From Pseudomonadota bacterium (GTDB lineage Bacteria; Desulfobacterota; SM23-61), in contig JAHJQK010000142.1 in NCBI GenBank assembly GCA_018819135.1, positions 32,029 through 96,028 on the forward strand: a stretch of DNA of 64,000 nucleotides. Direction: 5' to 3'. Positions 26,221-33,702 of the stretch are shown here, piece after piece. Both the position numbers and the translations under genes were made by a program. How positions within the stretch are numbered: the stretch's first letter is position 1; each line of letters starts with the position of its first letter. The notes under the pieces were generated by a model. It searched no databases. It was not told where the DNA came from and saw nothing but the letters and a program-made list of their open reading frames with translations.

Positions 26221-26427
26221 ATGAAAGATGACCGAATTGAAATCAATCCCAAGGTGATGATGAGTAAACCGGTAATTCATGGAAGCCGGATCACGGTGGA
26301 GCTTATCCTTCGAAAGCTCAGAGAAGGGGCGAACGAGGCTGACCGTTTGGAAGCCTACCCCAAGCTCACGCGCGAAGATATTCAAGCGGCCATACGATAC
26401 GCTAGGATAGGGGTGAGGAGGATCTAA
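26221..26427 (+). CDS. DUF433 antitoxin-like protein
   Basis: A 68-residue DUF433 protein: INPKVMMSKPVIHGSRITVELIL and YPKLTREDIQAAIRYA are the family pattern, a small helix-turn-helix fold used as an antitoxin (VapB45-like) next to PIN toxins. I start it at the ATG at 26221 after AAGGG. Its stop overlaps the ATG of the PIN gene (TAATG), and AGGAGG lies just before that ATG. The pair would be a toxin-antitoxin module, but the toxin is cut short. Confidence 0.8.
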   Translation: MKDDRIEINPKVMMSKPVIHGSRITVELILRKLREGANEADRLEAYPKLTREDIQAAIRYARIGVRRI

Positions 26428-26648
26428 TGAGATTATACCTGGATACCTCCGTAATCGGTGCGCTTTTTGACGAGGAAATGCCAGAGAGGATAAAAATTAC
26501 CCGCGCTCTGTTAGAATCCATTGTGGAGGGCAAACATGCTGGGGTTATTTCAAGCGTGGTGCTCGAAGAAATAGACCGATGTCCAGAAGAATTATCGACC
26601 TCGGAGCAGGCCATGCCAGTGGCGCGGAGACACTTTGCGGAAGAGTGA
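26427..26648 (+). pseudogene. PIN-domain toxin fragment
   Basis: The frame opens with MRLYLDTSVIGALFDEE (first PIN Asp) and runs to VVLEEIDRCPEEL at about 26592. The remaining 17 residues do not look like a PIN protein, and the DNA there leads into the DUF499 tail in another frame. About half of a usual 130-150 residue toxin is missing, including the later acidic residues, so it should be inactive. Confidence 0.65.
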
Positions 26649-27316
26649 TTGCCGCTCTGAAATCTCAAGCACTGCTTAATGAATCTGTTGGGGCGGGCTA
26701 TATTGACCGCAACTGGCCGCCGGCTCTGAAAGAATCCGGCGCCTGGCCTCTTTCCAGCCTCCGCCAAAGCTTTCTCAATGGGGCCTTAACCCGGCTGATT
26801 GACCCGGATACCGTTCTTCGCATCAAGATTGTTGAGTTTGTCAGCAAAGGCGACTTTGGTTTGGCTTCCCGACAAAAACCCGATGGGACATATGATCGGT
26901 TATGGTATTCAGAGCCAGTCTCTCAAGACGAGGTAGCGTTCGAGGCCGGAGTTTTTTTGTTGAGGAAAGCCACGGCCAAGGCTCTTAAGAGTGGGGCCAC
27001 GCTTGGATCACCATCCGTAGTGGAAACAGGCGATGTAATCAGTCCTGAACCGAAACCAGAGCCAGTTCCCACTCCTGAACCTGGTCCCGGGATTCAAAAA
27101 AGAACGCTTCGCCTGGTTGGAACCATCCCTCCAGAACTTTGGAACCGACTTGGAACAAAGATTATTCCAAAACTTAAATCCGGCGATGACCTGAAGATTG
27201 AGATTGATTTCTCGGTAAGCTTAAATGTTGAATCCATACGAAGTTTAGAGACTGACCTTCGCCAGGCTGTCGAAGATTTAGGCCTCGGAGGCAAGATCAG
27301 GATAGAACAATCATAA
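26579..27316 (+). pseudogene. C-terminal remnant of a DUF499-type ATPase
   Basis: From about 26630 the frame reads AALKSQALLNESVGAGYIDR, then WPLSSLRQSFLNGALTRL and IVEFVSKGDFGLASRQKPDG, then a proline-rich linker (PEPKPEPVPTPEPGP) and a final domain (TLRLVGTIPPELWNRLGTKI). I recognise this from memory as the C-terminus of the large (about 1000 residues) DUF499 AAA ATPases of defence clusters. The whole ATPase part is absent. The ATG at 26579 falls in junction DNA and is unlikely to be a natural start. Confidence 0.6.
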
Positions 27317-27433
27317 CAGGAAAGATCATCCCTTGCGTCAGTCAGGAATATGTAGGGATGGCGCAGTCTTCAAATCAAACGAATTAAACCTATGTTTCCA
27401 TCCAATGTTGGTGCGATCGTTGCGGAACTTCCC

Positions 27434-27583
27434 ATAAATTTAATAGGACGCAGCTTTGCGCAGATAACAACGGATAATTATTTTCTTTTTAGTTTATCCT
27501 GATAATCTGTGTTTACCCTGTTAGATAGTAAACATCTAACAGGGTGCATCCGTGTCCAAAAAGGAAATTCCTATTCAATCAAG
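27434..27583. repeat. Dispersed repeat A, copy with hairpin insert
   Basis: It begins ATAAATTTAATAGGACGCAG and ends AAGGAAATTCCTAT..CAATCAAG, nearly identical to 38864-38980. The difference is a 33-bp insert that carries the perfect 12-bp palindrome (27515-27526 and 27534-27545). The bases from 27317 to 27433 show nothing I can identify. The CoA-transferase gene starts 16 bp after the repeat. Confidence 0.8.
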
Positions 27584-27598
27584 ATGAAGTGATGAAAG

Positions 27599-28879
27599 AT
27601 GAAAAACGCTAAAAGATGCAGCGCCCGCGAAGCTTTACGGGAAGCGATTCGGCCAGGCGACCGGATCTTTTTCTCTATCGCTTCCGGCCAGCCGCAAACC
27701 CTGCTCCAGGCTTTGGTGGATGATTTCGAATATTACCAGAACGTTGAAGTCATCAACGGCTATCTCCTGGCCGAGCATCCCCTGGCCAAGGAAGGCCTTG
27801 AATCTTCCTTCCGTTGCATCAGCTTCCAGAACAGCCCTTCCCTGAGGAAAGACTGGGAAGAAGGGCGGATCGATTTTCTTCCCATCCGCTATTCAGACGT
27901 CCCCCGGGCCTTTGCCCGCAAGGGGCCGACTCCTATCGACGTAGCCTTGATCCAGGTTGCCCCTCCGGATAGCGCCGGCAGGGTTAGCCTGGGAGTATCT
28001 ACCAGCCATGCTTACCCTTTGGCTCTGGAGGCCAGGACCATCGTGGCTGAAGTCAATGATCAAGCTCCCCGGACCTTCGGCCCTTGTTCTTTCTCTATCT
28101 CCGAGGTTGATTATTTGGTGGAGTGTTCCGCCCCGCTGGTTCCCTATCCGGAGATAAAAATCGGTGCAGCCGAGCGCCGGATCGCGGAGTTCGTGACCGG
28201 ACTTATTGCGGATGGGGCCACACTCCAAATCGGCATCGGCAACCTGCCGGCCGCCATCCTCCAGCTGTTGGAGGGGAAGAAAGATTTGGGTCTTCATTCC
28301 GGTATGCTCTCCGATGGCATCGTGGACCTGGTGGAAAAAGGAGTCATCACCAACCGCAAAAAAAACATCTACCAGGGGAAAATCGTGGCCGGGGAACTCA
28401 TCGGGACGGAAAAATTGTTTCGCTTCAGCCATCAGAACCCCCTCTTGGAAATGCATCCCGCGCAAGTCAGCCACAATGCCGAATTGATCGGCAGGATCGA
28501 TAACTTCGTAGCCATCAATTCCGCGCTGGAGATTGACCTTACCGGGCAGATCAACGCCGAATCGTTGAACGGCATCCAACTCAGCGGGGTGGGCGGACAA
28601 TTCGATTTCGTGGATGGAGCGTATTTTTCCCGCGGGGGAAAATCCATTACCGCCATGACCTCATCCACCGGTAAGGGGAGGGTATCCCGCATCGTACCCC
28701 GGTTGCCCAGCGGGGCTGCGGTCACATTGCCCCGCTTCATGACGGACATTGTGGTGACCGAATACGGGATCGCTGAACTTCGCGGCAAATCTTTCTCCCG
28801 GCGGGCGGAAGCTCTAATTGCCATCGCCCATCCGGATTTTCGGAAGGAGCTCTGGGAAGCGTTAAGCAAGAGGAAATGA
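27599..28879 (+). CDS. Acetyl-CoA hydrolase/4-hydroxybutyrate CoA-transferase family protein
   Basis: A 426-residue member of the Cat1/AbfT-type CoA-transferase family, full length. The N-terminal domain has IRPGDRIFFSIASGQPQ and the C-terminal domain has GVGGQFDFVDGAYFS, with TEYGIAELRGKS near the end. At the spot where 4-hydroxybutyrate CoA-transferases carry the catalytic Glu (HTEM), this protein reads HSGMLSDGIVDL, so the Glu appears to be Gly. It may be a hydrolase or a variant transferase; I cannot decide. The ribosome site before the ATG is weak. It heads a plus-strand run with two DUF2889 genes. Confidence 0.85.
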   Translation: MKNAKRCSAREALREAIRPGDRIFFSIASGQPQTLLQALVDDFEYYQNVEVINGYLLAEHPLAKEGLESSFRCISFQNSPSLRKDWEEGRIDFLPIRYSDVPRAFARKGPTPIDVALIQVAPPDSAGRVSLGVSTSHAYPLALEARTIVAEVNDQAPRTFGPCSFSISEVDYLVECSAPLVPYPEIKIGAAERRIAEFVTGLIADGATLQIGIGNLPAAILQLLEGKKDLGLHSGMLSDGIVDLVEKGVITNRKKNIYQGKIVAGELIGTEKLFRFSHQNPLLEMHPAQVSHNAELIGRIDNFVAINSALEIDLTGQINAESLNGIQLSGVGGQFDFVDGAYFSRGGKSITAMTSSTGKGRVSRIVPRLPSGAAVTLPRFMTDIVVTEYGIAELRGKSFSRRAEALIAIAHPDFRKELWEALSKRK

Positions 28880-28953
28880 TTTTTGATTGTAGATTGAACC
28901 CTTTGTTTTGGTTAGGTCAAGAGCGGCGGGATGAGAAAATAGCGGGGGAAGGT

Positions 28954-29445
28954 ATGACATTGTCATTCATGAGAAACAAGGTGGTCCAAGTAGAGCCTTG
29001 TTCAGGGAACACTTTAGCCGTTTCCTGGCGGCTGGTGGACAGCCTCACGGAGGCTGAATTTCAGATAAAAGTCAGACTTCCAGACCTGGAAATCATCGAA
29101 GCCATGGCTCGAACGGTGCGTTCTCCTCACCCGGAATGTTCATTGGCTCCTCAGTTGATCCAGAAGGTTGTGGGCGTCCGGGTCGGACCGGGTTTGCGCA
29201 AGATCGTCCAGGACCTCATGGGTGGAATTGCGGGATGTCCCCAATACGCCGCAGGGGTGTTAGAATGCTGTAACGCCGTAATCCTTCACTTCACCGTTCC
29301 CCAGATCCAAGAGAATGCCAAAGGAACCGAAGAAGAAAGGCGGAAAAAATATCAGGCCATGCTAAAATTTAACCCGCGGCTCGTGCGCAGCTGCGTTGCT
29401 TTTGCTGACGACAGCCCTCTGATGCAGGGATTCAACACGCAATAA
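28954..29445 (+). CDS. DUF2889-family protein (copy 1)
   Basis: A 163-residue protein that I place in DUF2889 from its pattern: a beta-rich N-terminus (NTLAVSWRLVDSLTEAEFQIKV), a middle with RTVRSPHPECS, and GPGLRKIVQDLMGGIAGCPQ with an ECC segment. The function is unknown. The ATG at 28954 is favoured because GGGGAAGG precedes it, although a longer frame reaches back to overlap the CoA-transferase stop. A second divergent member lies at 29714-30193; this copy lacks the His of the G-C-x-H pattern seen there. Confidence 0.65.
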   Translation: MTLSFMRNKVVQVEPCSGNTLAVSWRLVDSLTEAEFQIKVRLPDLEIIEAMARTVRSPHPECSLAPQLIQKVVGVRVGPGLRKIVQDLMGGIAGCPQYAAGVLECCNAVILHFTVPQIQENAKGTEEERRKKYQAMLKFNPRLVRSCVAFADDSPLMQGFNTQ

Positions 29446-29492
29446 TTTTGCCCCAGAGGCCACAGCTTGGCAAAGCCGCAACCAAAAAAACT

Positions 29493-29698
29493 TTAGCCAC
29501 AGAGGGCACAGAGATATAAAGAAAGACCTTAAAAAAGACAATTTAGGACACAGATAACCACAGATAAAAATAGATAAAATTAAAAATTCTTAATAAAGTT
29601 TTTTATCTGGGTTTATTTGCGTTCATCCGTGTTCTAAGTTTTTTTTGTTCTAAAGATTTTGGCTATAGCTCTGTGATCTCTGTGCCCTCTGTGGCTAA
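29493..29698. repeat. Repeat B element with inverted ends (copy 1)
   Basis: The left end reads TTAGCCACAGAGGGCACAG and the right end is its inverse (CTGTGCCCTCTGTGGCTAA). Inside are CAGATAACCACAGATAAA-type direct repeats and AT-rich DNA. It fills the 268-bp gap between the two DUF2889 genes and stops 15 bp before the second start codon. No open frame is inside. Confidence 0.75.
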
Positions 29699-29713
29699 AA
29701 GGAGAAGAAACGA

Positions 29714-30193
29714 ATGATTACTTTCAGTCGAACTTTGCTGGTGGGAGCTGAATTCTTGGATGATGCGACTTTACGGTTTTACGGAACTCTCGAGGATCAC
29801 ATCTACGCCATGGAAATCCAGGTGGATGTGCGCGTTGCGGACGGAGTCATTGCGGCCATCCAGGGCCGAATGAAGCGCTATACCACCCCCGTATGCCCCA
29901 CGGCCGTAGAAGTTCTTCAGCAAGCCGTGGGCATATCCCTGCGGAAAGAAGGCTGGATCTCCAGAGTGAACCGGGAAGTCGGACGTAAAGGCTGCCAGCA
30001 TTTCGGCGAGATCCTTATCGAATGTGGCCGTTGTTTGGACTCCGCCCGTTTAACGCAAGCCCTGGGCGAGCATTTAAAAGCTGATCCTTCCGCCCCTTCC
30101 GTCCCCATTGCCCGCTCATGGGTAGAGGAACATGGGGAGGTCCAAGGTTTTTGCCTGGCCCGGCCGGGAGGGAAGAGCAGCCATGCGCGTTGA
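29714..30193 (+). CDS. DUF2889-family protein (copy 2)
   Basis: A 159-residue DUF2889-like protein: LEDHIYAMEIQVDVRVADG, then MKRYTTPVCPTAVEVLQQ, and the likely metal site GCQHFGEILIECGRCLDSAR with one His and three Cys. The ATG at 29714 has a good AGGAGAAG site, placed just after the end of a repeat B element. It overlaps the PHP gene by about 11 bp, so the two are coupled. The family has no established activity. Pairing with a CoA-transferase and a CoA-biosynthesis fusion hints at thioester or organic-acid metabolism. Confidence 0.7.
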   Translation: MITFSRTLLVGAEFLDDATLRFYGTLEDHIYAMEIQVDVRVADGVIAAIQGRMKRYTTPVCPTAVEVLQQAVGISLRKEGWISRVNREVGRKGCQHFGEILIECGRCLDSARLTQALGEHLKADPSAPSVPIARSWVEEHGEVQGFCLARPGGKSSHAR

Positions 30194-30809
30194 CCTGCAT
30201 ATCCACACCCAACCGAGGTCTGCGTGCAGTGCCATCACCCCGGTCGATCTTATTCGGGAAGCGGGCCGGTTAGGTTTGGATGCGGTGTGTCTTACCGAGC
30301 ACCAGAACCGGTGGAATGCTCAGGCTATAGAAGAACTGGCCGGGGAGACAAGAATCCGGATCTTCCAGGGAAATGAGATTACCACCAACCAAGGAGATAT
30401 TTTGGTTTTTGGTTACCCTGAAGAGGTAAAGGGAGTTGTTGCCATCCAGGATCTTCGACGGGCCGTAAGCGGAGCGGGAGGGTTAATGATTGCGGCCCAT
30501 CCTTTCCGGGGATTTCTTCCCTTTGGCATCACCCAGCTGCAAATGAAGGTGGAACAGGCTTGCCAGCGGTCTGTTTTTCAATACGTGGCCGGGGTGGAGA
30601 TCCTCAACTGCAAGGTTACCGACCCGGAAAACGAAATGGCCCGCCAGGTGGCCGAACGGCTGGGCCTTCTGGGCGTGGCCGGAAGTGATGCGCACCGGAT
30701 CGATGAAATTGGCCGATGCGTAACCATTTTTCAAAAGGAAATCCGCAACGAGCAAGAGTTGCTCGCAGAGCTCCGGGCCGGGAGATTCCGCACGGAGCTC
30801 CGCAATTAA
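30183..30809 (+). CDS. PHP-domain metal-dependent phosphoesterase
   Basis: A 208-residue PHP-family protein, cytoplasmic. The first metal motif is VDLHIHTQPRSACS (H-x-H). Then come LTEHQNRWN and FQGNEITTNQGD, with MIAAHPFRGF and GVAGSDAHRIDEIG supplying the later His/Asp ligands. The set matches small TrpH/YciV-like phosphatases. I use the ATG at 30183, inside the end of the DUF2889 gene, because the protein begins canonically there. The substrate is unknown. A GGGAGG spacer leads directly to the next gene. Confidence 0.85.
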   Translation: MRVDLHIHTQPRSACSAITPVDLIREAGRLGLDAVCLTEHQNRWNAQAIEELAGETRIRIFQGNEITTNQGDILVFGYPEEVKGVVAIQDLRRAVSGAGGLMIAAHPFRGFLPFGITQLQMKVEQACQRSVFQYVAGVEILNCKVTDPENEMARQVAERLGLLGVAGSDAHRIDEIGRCVTIFQKEIRNEQELLAELRAGRFRTELRN

Positions 30810-30824
30810 TCAACGGGAGGAAAA

Positions 30825-32243
30825 ATGAAAACAAACCGCGACTGGGAAAAGCCGGTTCGCCGGATGGAACTCCTGATGAGGTTAAAATCTTTCCCCGTTG
30901 CCTTTAAGCTGCTGGAGAAGCAAGAAGCTCTGGCCGATATCCCTTTCCTGCGCCGAATGACCCATAAAGTGACCCTCTGCCAGCTCATCACGATCGTCAG
31001 GACTTTTGACTGGACAGTCGGAGCCGACCTCAACGATTTCCTCTCTCCCATGTGCCCTTCGATCATCGGCCTCGCCGGCCTGCCAGAGGTTTTTAAAGAT
31101 GGAACCTTTCGTTCCATCGTCTGGACCAAGAGCCGCAAGGACGGCCAACAATACGAAAGTTCCATCCCCCGCCTCCCCACCGGCCGTTACCAGGCGGTGG
31201 CTATGGCTCCTCTGGTCTACAACCCTTTCGACCCTGATCTCGTCTTGATCTACGCCAATCCCGCTCAGATGATGCTCCTTATCAACTCTCTCCAATTTGA
31301 GGATTATGAAGTCATGGAATTTTACTGCGTGGGGGAATCCTCCTGCTCCGACGCCATTGCCAGATGTTACCTCAAGGGGAAACCTTTTTTGTCTATTCCC
31401 TGTTACGGGGAGCGGCGTTACGGTCATGCTCAGGATGATGAATTAATCATGGCTCTGCCCGCCGGGATGATGGATAAAGCCCTCAAAGGTATGGAAGCCC
31501 TGTATAAGAGGGGGATCCGGTACCCGATCAGCTATGCCGGGGCTGAAATGGATCTCACCTATGCTTTCCCCATGTCTTACTCCGGGCTGCAACAGCTGGA
31601 AGAAATCCGGGGTAAGGACAACCGCATCCTGCTGGGTGTGACCGGGGGAATCGCCAGCGGCAAGACCACAGTGGCCCGGATGCTGGAAGATTTGGGAGCT
31701 CCGATCATCGATTTCGATCTGCTCAGCCGGGTCGTAGCGGAGCCGAATAAGCCGGCCTGGAAAGAAATCGTGGCCTATTTTGGAGAACAGGTTCTGCTGG
31801 AAGACAAGACCCTGGACCGAAAAAAACTATCCCAGATCGTTTTCCGTGAACCGGAAAAAAGAAAAAAACTGGAAAGCTTCATCCACCCCAGGATTTACCA
31901 TGAATTTGCCCGGCTAATTAAAGATTTTACGGCCCAAGATCCCCAGGCCATCATCCAGGTAGTCGTTCCTCTCCTGCTCGAAGCCAACTTGCAGCATCTC
32001 TTTCATAAAATCCTGCTGGTGTATATTCCGCAAGAGATGCAGGCCGAACGTTTGATGAAACGCGACCGGATCCCGCGGGAAATGGCCGCTAATATTCTCA
32101 ACGCCCAATTGCCCATCGAGGAGAAAAAAGGTTATGCTGATTTTATTTTGGACAATTCCGGGACCTTAGAGGAAACGAAAAGGCAGGTGGAAGAGGTTTG
32201 GAAGAAACTGAAACAGATGCAAAAAGAAAGGCGCCAAGCGTAA
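30825..32243 (+). CDS. coaE: DUF169-dephospho-CoA kinase fusion
   Basis: A 472-residue two-domain protein. Residues 1 to about 260 are a DUF169 domain (CQLITIVRTFDWTVG, LVYNPFDPDLVLIYANPAQM, IPCYGERRYGHAQDDEL). Residues about 267-465 are a complete dephospho-CoA kinase with the P-loop GVTGGIASGKTTVAR, FDLLSRVVAEP and the lid region KRDRIPREMAANILNAQLP. The kinase makes CoA from dephospho-CoA and ATP. The DUF169 part has no firm function. The join near residue 265 is clean and in frame, and the gene has a strong GGGAGG site, so it looks like a genuine fusion. Confidence 0.85.
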   Translation: MKTNRDWEKPVRRMELLMRLKSFPVAFKLLEKQEALADIPFLRRMTHKVTLCQLITIVRTFDWTVGADLNDFLSPMCPSIIGLAGLPEVFKDGTFRSIVWTKSRKDGQQYESSIPRLPTGRYQAVAMAPLVYNPFDPDLVLIYANPAQMMLLINSLQFEDYEVMEFYCVGESSCSDAIARCYLKGKPFLSIPCYGERRYGHAQDDELIMALPAGMMDKALKGMEALYKRGIRYPISYAGAEMDLTYAFPMSYSGLQQLEEIRGKDNRILLGVTGGIASGKTTVARMLEDLGAPIIDFDLLSRVVAEPNKPAWKEIVAYFGEQVLLEDKTLDRKKLSQIVFREPEKRKKLESFIHPRIYHEFARLIKDFTAQDPQAIIQVVVPLLLEANLQHLFHKILLVYIPQEMQAERLMKRDRIPREMAANILNAQLPIEEKKGYADFILDNSGTLEETKRQVEEVWKKLKQMQKERRQA

Positions 32244-32270
32244 GATAAAAAGCCCAAGGTTTTTAGGTTG

Positions 32271-32750
32271 CTAAGAGGAAATGGGAACTTTATTCCCCAG
32301 CCGCGGTTCACGCTCCTGATCTTCCCCCACGTTACGAAGGCCTTTAATTTGTTGAATGAGATTATTAATTTTCAGGTTATAGTTTCGTCGTTCAAAGGAT
32401 TTGCTGATAATGGCGATAATATCCGCAACGTTAAAAGGCTTGGAGATGAAATCACCTGCTCCATAGCGGATAACTTGCTGGGCATTTTTCAGGGTTCCGT
32501 AACCAGTAATAATTATGACTTCAACGTCGCTTTTGATTTTCTTGATCTCTTTCAGGACATCAATCCCCGAAAGCCCGGGCATATTCAGATCGAGGGTGAC
32601 CAGGTCAATATTTTCTTTTTGGATTAACGCGAGCGCTTCCTTCCCATTGGCAGCCGTATAGATTTTGTAAATGGGCTTAAGAATCATGCGCAAAGATTCG
32701 CGTGGACCCGCTTCGTCATCTACAATCAATATTGATCCCTGCTGTGACAT
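32271..32750 (-). CDS. Response regulator receiver protein
   Basis: A 159-residue CheY-like receiver: ILIVDDEAGPRESL has the acidic pair, LVTLDLNMPGLSG the phosphorylated Asp, IIITGYG the Thr and ISKPF the Lys. A 35-residue basic and coiled tail (RRNYNLKINNLIQQIKGLR) follows, with no DNA-binding or enzymatic domain. It is monocistronic and convergent with the DUF169-coaE gene. No partner histidine kinase is in the window. Confidence 0.9.
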   Translation of the reverse strand: MSQQGSILIVDDEAGPRESLRMILKPIYKIYTAANGKEALALIQKENIDLVTLDLNMPGLSGIDVLKEIKKIKSDVEVIIITGYGTLKNAQQVIRYGAGDFISKPFNVADIIAIISKSFERRNYNLKINNLIQQIKGLRNVGEDQEREPRLGNKVPISS

Positions 32751-33123
32751 TTTAAAAACTCCTTAGGAGGTTTCTTTTTCGTTAATTATGAGTCAATTTT
32801 CCAACTGCAAATTTTATGCCTTTGAAGGCGCCCCTTCTTCAGTCATTTTAAGTATTGAATATTTAAAATAATTTCAATTGAGTAAGGAGAAAGCTTATCT
32901 TTTCGGGGTGTTTTATTCAGGGGTCTCAGGCCAAAATTGTCAATTTTATAACATTCAGTGTTAGATTTCTGAAGGGGTGAAAGATATAAATTCCAACAGG
33001 TTGCCACCAAAGGTGCTTTGGACTGCTCAGGATCCCTTAACCGTGGCATTGAAGTTCAGCCAATTTTTCAAAGAACTAAACTGATGCCATCCCCGGGGGC
33101 GAATAAAAAGGAGGTCATAGAAT
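32751..33123. other. Intergenic region, no gene recognised
   Basis: 373 bp between the divergent response regulator and the glyoxalase-like fragment. It is AT-rich near the regulator (probable promoter area) and more mixed toward 33123. AAAAAGGAGGTCATAGAAT just before 33124 is a ribosome site for the fragment. I see no convincing coding frame or structured RNA. Confidence 0.5.
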
Positions 33124-33309
33124 ATGCCCAATCATTTACACCACGCCCATCTGTTTGCCTCAAATCTTGACGCCAGTCTAAAATTTTATCAGGAAATGTT
33201 CGGGGCAGAAATATTGGCCGACCTGGATATGGCCGGGGCCAGGAATGTATTTCTGGCCATAGGCCAAGGCCGTCTTCATTTTTATGATCAACCGCTCATT
33301 TCTTATTGA
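33124..33309 (+). pseudogene. VOC/glyoxalase-family fragment
   Basis: The first 58 residues look like the start of a vicinal-oxygen-chelate protein (HHAHLFASNLDASLKFYQEM, then IGQGRLHFYDQP). The frame stops after ISY at 33309, while the family needs about 120-140 residues. It has a strong ribosome site, so it was once expressed. The DNA that follows encodes the tail of an unrelated enzyme. Confidence 0.65.
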
Positions 33310-33386
33310 TTCGCCTTTTTTAATTTAGTAAACTAATATGATAAGGATCTTTACCTCCCACCTGGTAAGGGTGGTTTTTTTCTATT

Positions 33387-33644
33387 TTGCGATACGGCAA
33401 AGCCAAGCAGAAACTGATGGGGCGGGCCGGAAAAATTTCCATCGAAGATTTCATGGATGTTTTGCGTGATCACTTTAATTATCCGGACTCTATCTGCCGC
33501 CATCCCGATGAACGGGACCCGGAACTGGAACACGTGCAAACCGTGGCCTCCATCATCATGAACCTTACGACGAAAGAGGTGTATATTACCCACGGCCCGC
33601 CGTGTGCGAGCGAATATCAACCATTGAAATTCAAAACGCTATAA
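33387..33644 (+). pseudogene. C-terminal fragment of a C45-type acyltransferase/peptidase
   Basis: The frame reads RYGKAKQKLMGRAGKISIED, FMDVLRDHFNYPDSICRHPD and TVASIIMNLTTKEVYITHGPP. I recognise this from memory as the end of acyl-CoA:6-aminopenicillanate acyltransferase-like (C45) Ntn hydrolases. About three quarters of the protein, including the catalytic Cys, is absent. The only start is a TTG at 33387. It lies directly behind a truncated VOC gene, so DNA between two once-separate genes has been lost. Confidence 0.6.
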
Positions 33645-33702
33645 TTGCCAAAGCAATCGGAGTAAAATTACTTATAAGGAACAGAAAGGAAGGAAACTGA
33701 GC

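Noticed and set aside
29490..29700. CRISPR array suspected from recurring CACAGAG and CAGATAAA units
   Set aside because: Units are not evenly spaced, lack unique spacers of constant size, and the ends are inverted; this is a dispersed repeat.
32843..33049. 68-codon minus-strand frame between the response regulator and VOC fragment
   Set aside because: No ribosome site, no recognisable motif, and it lies in a probable promoter region.
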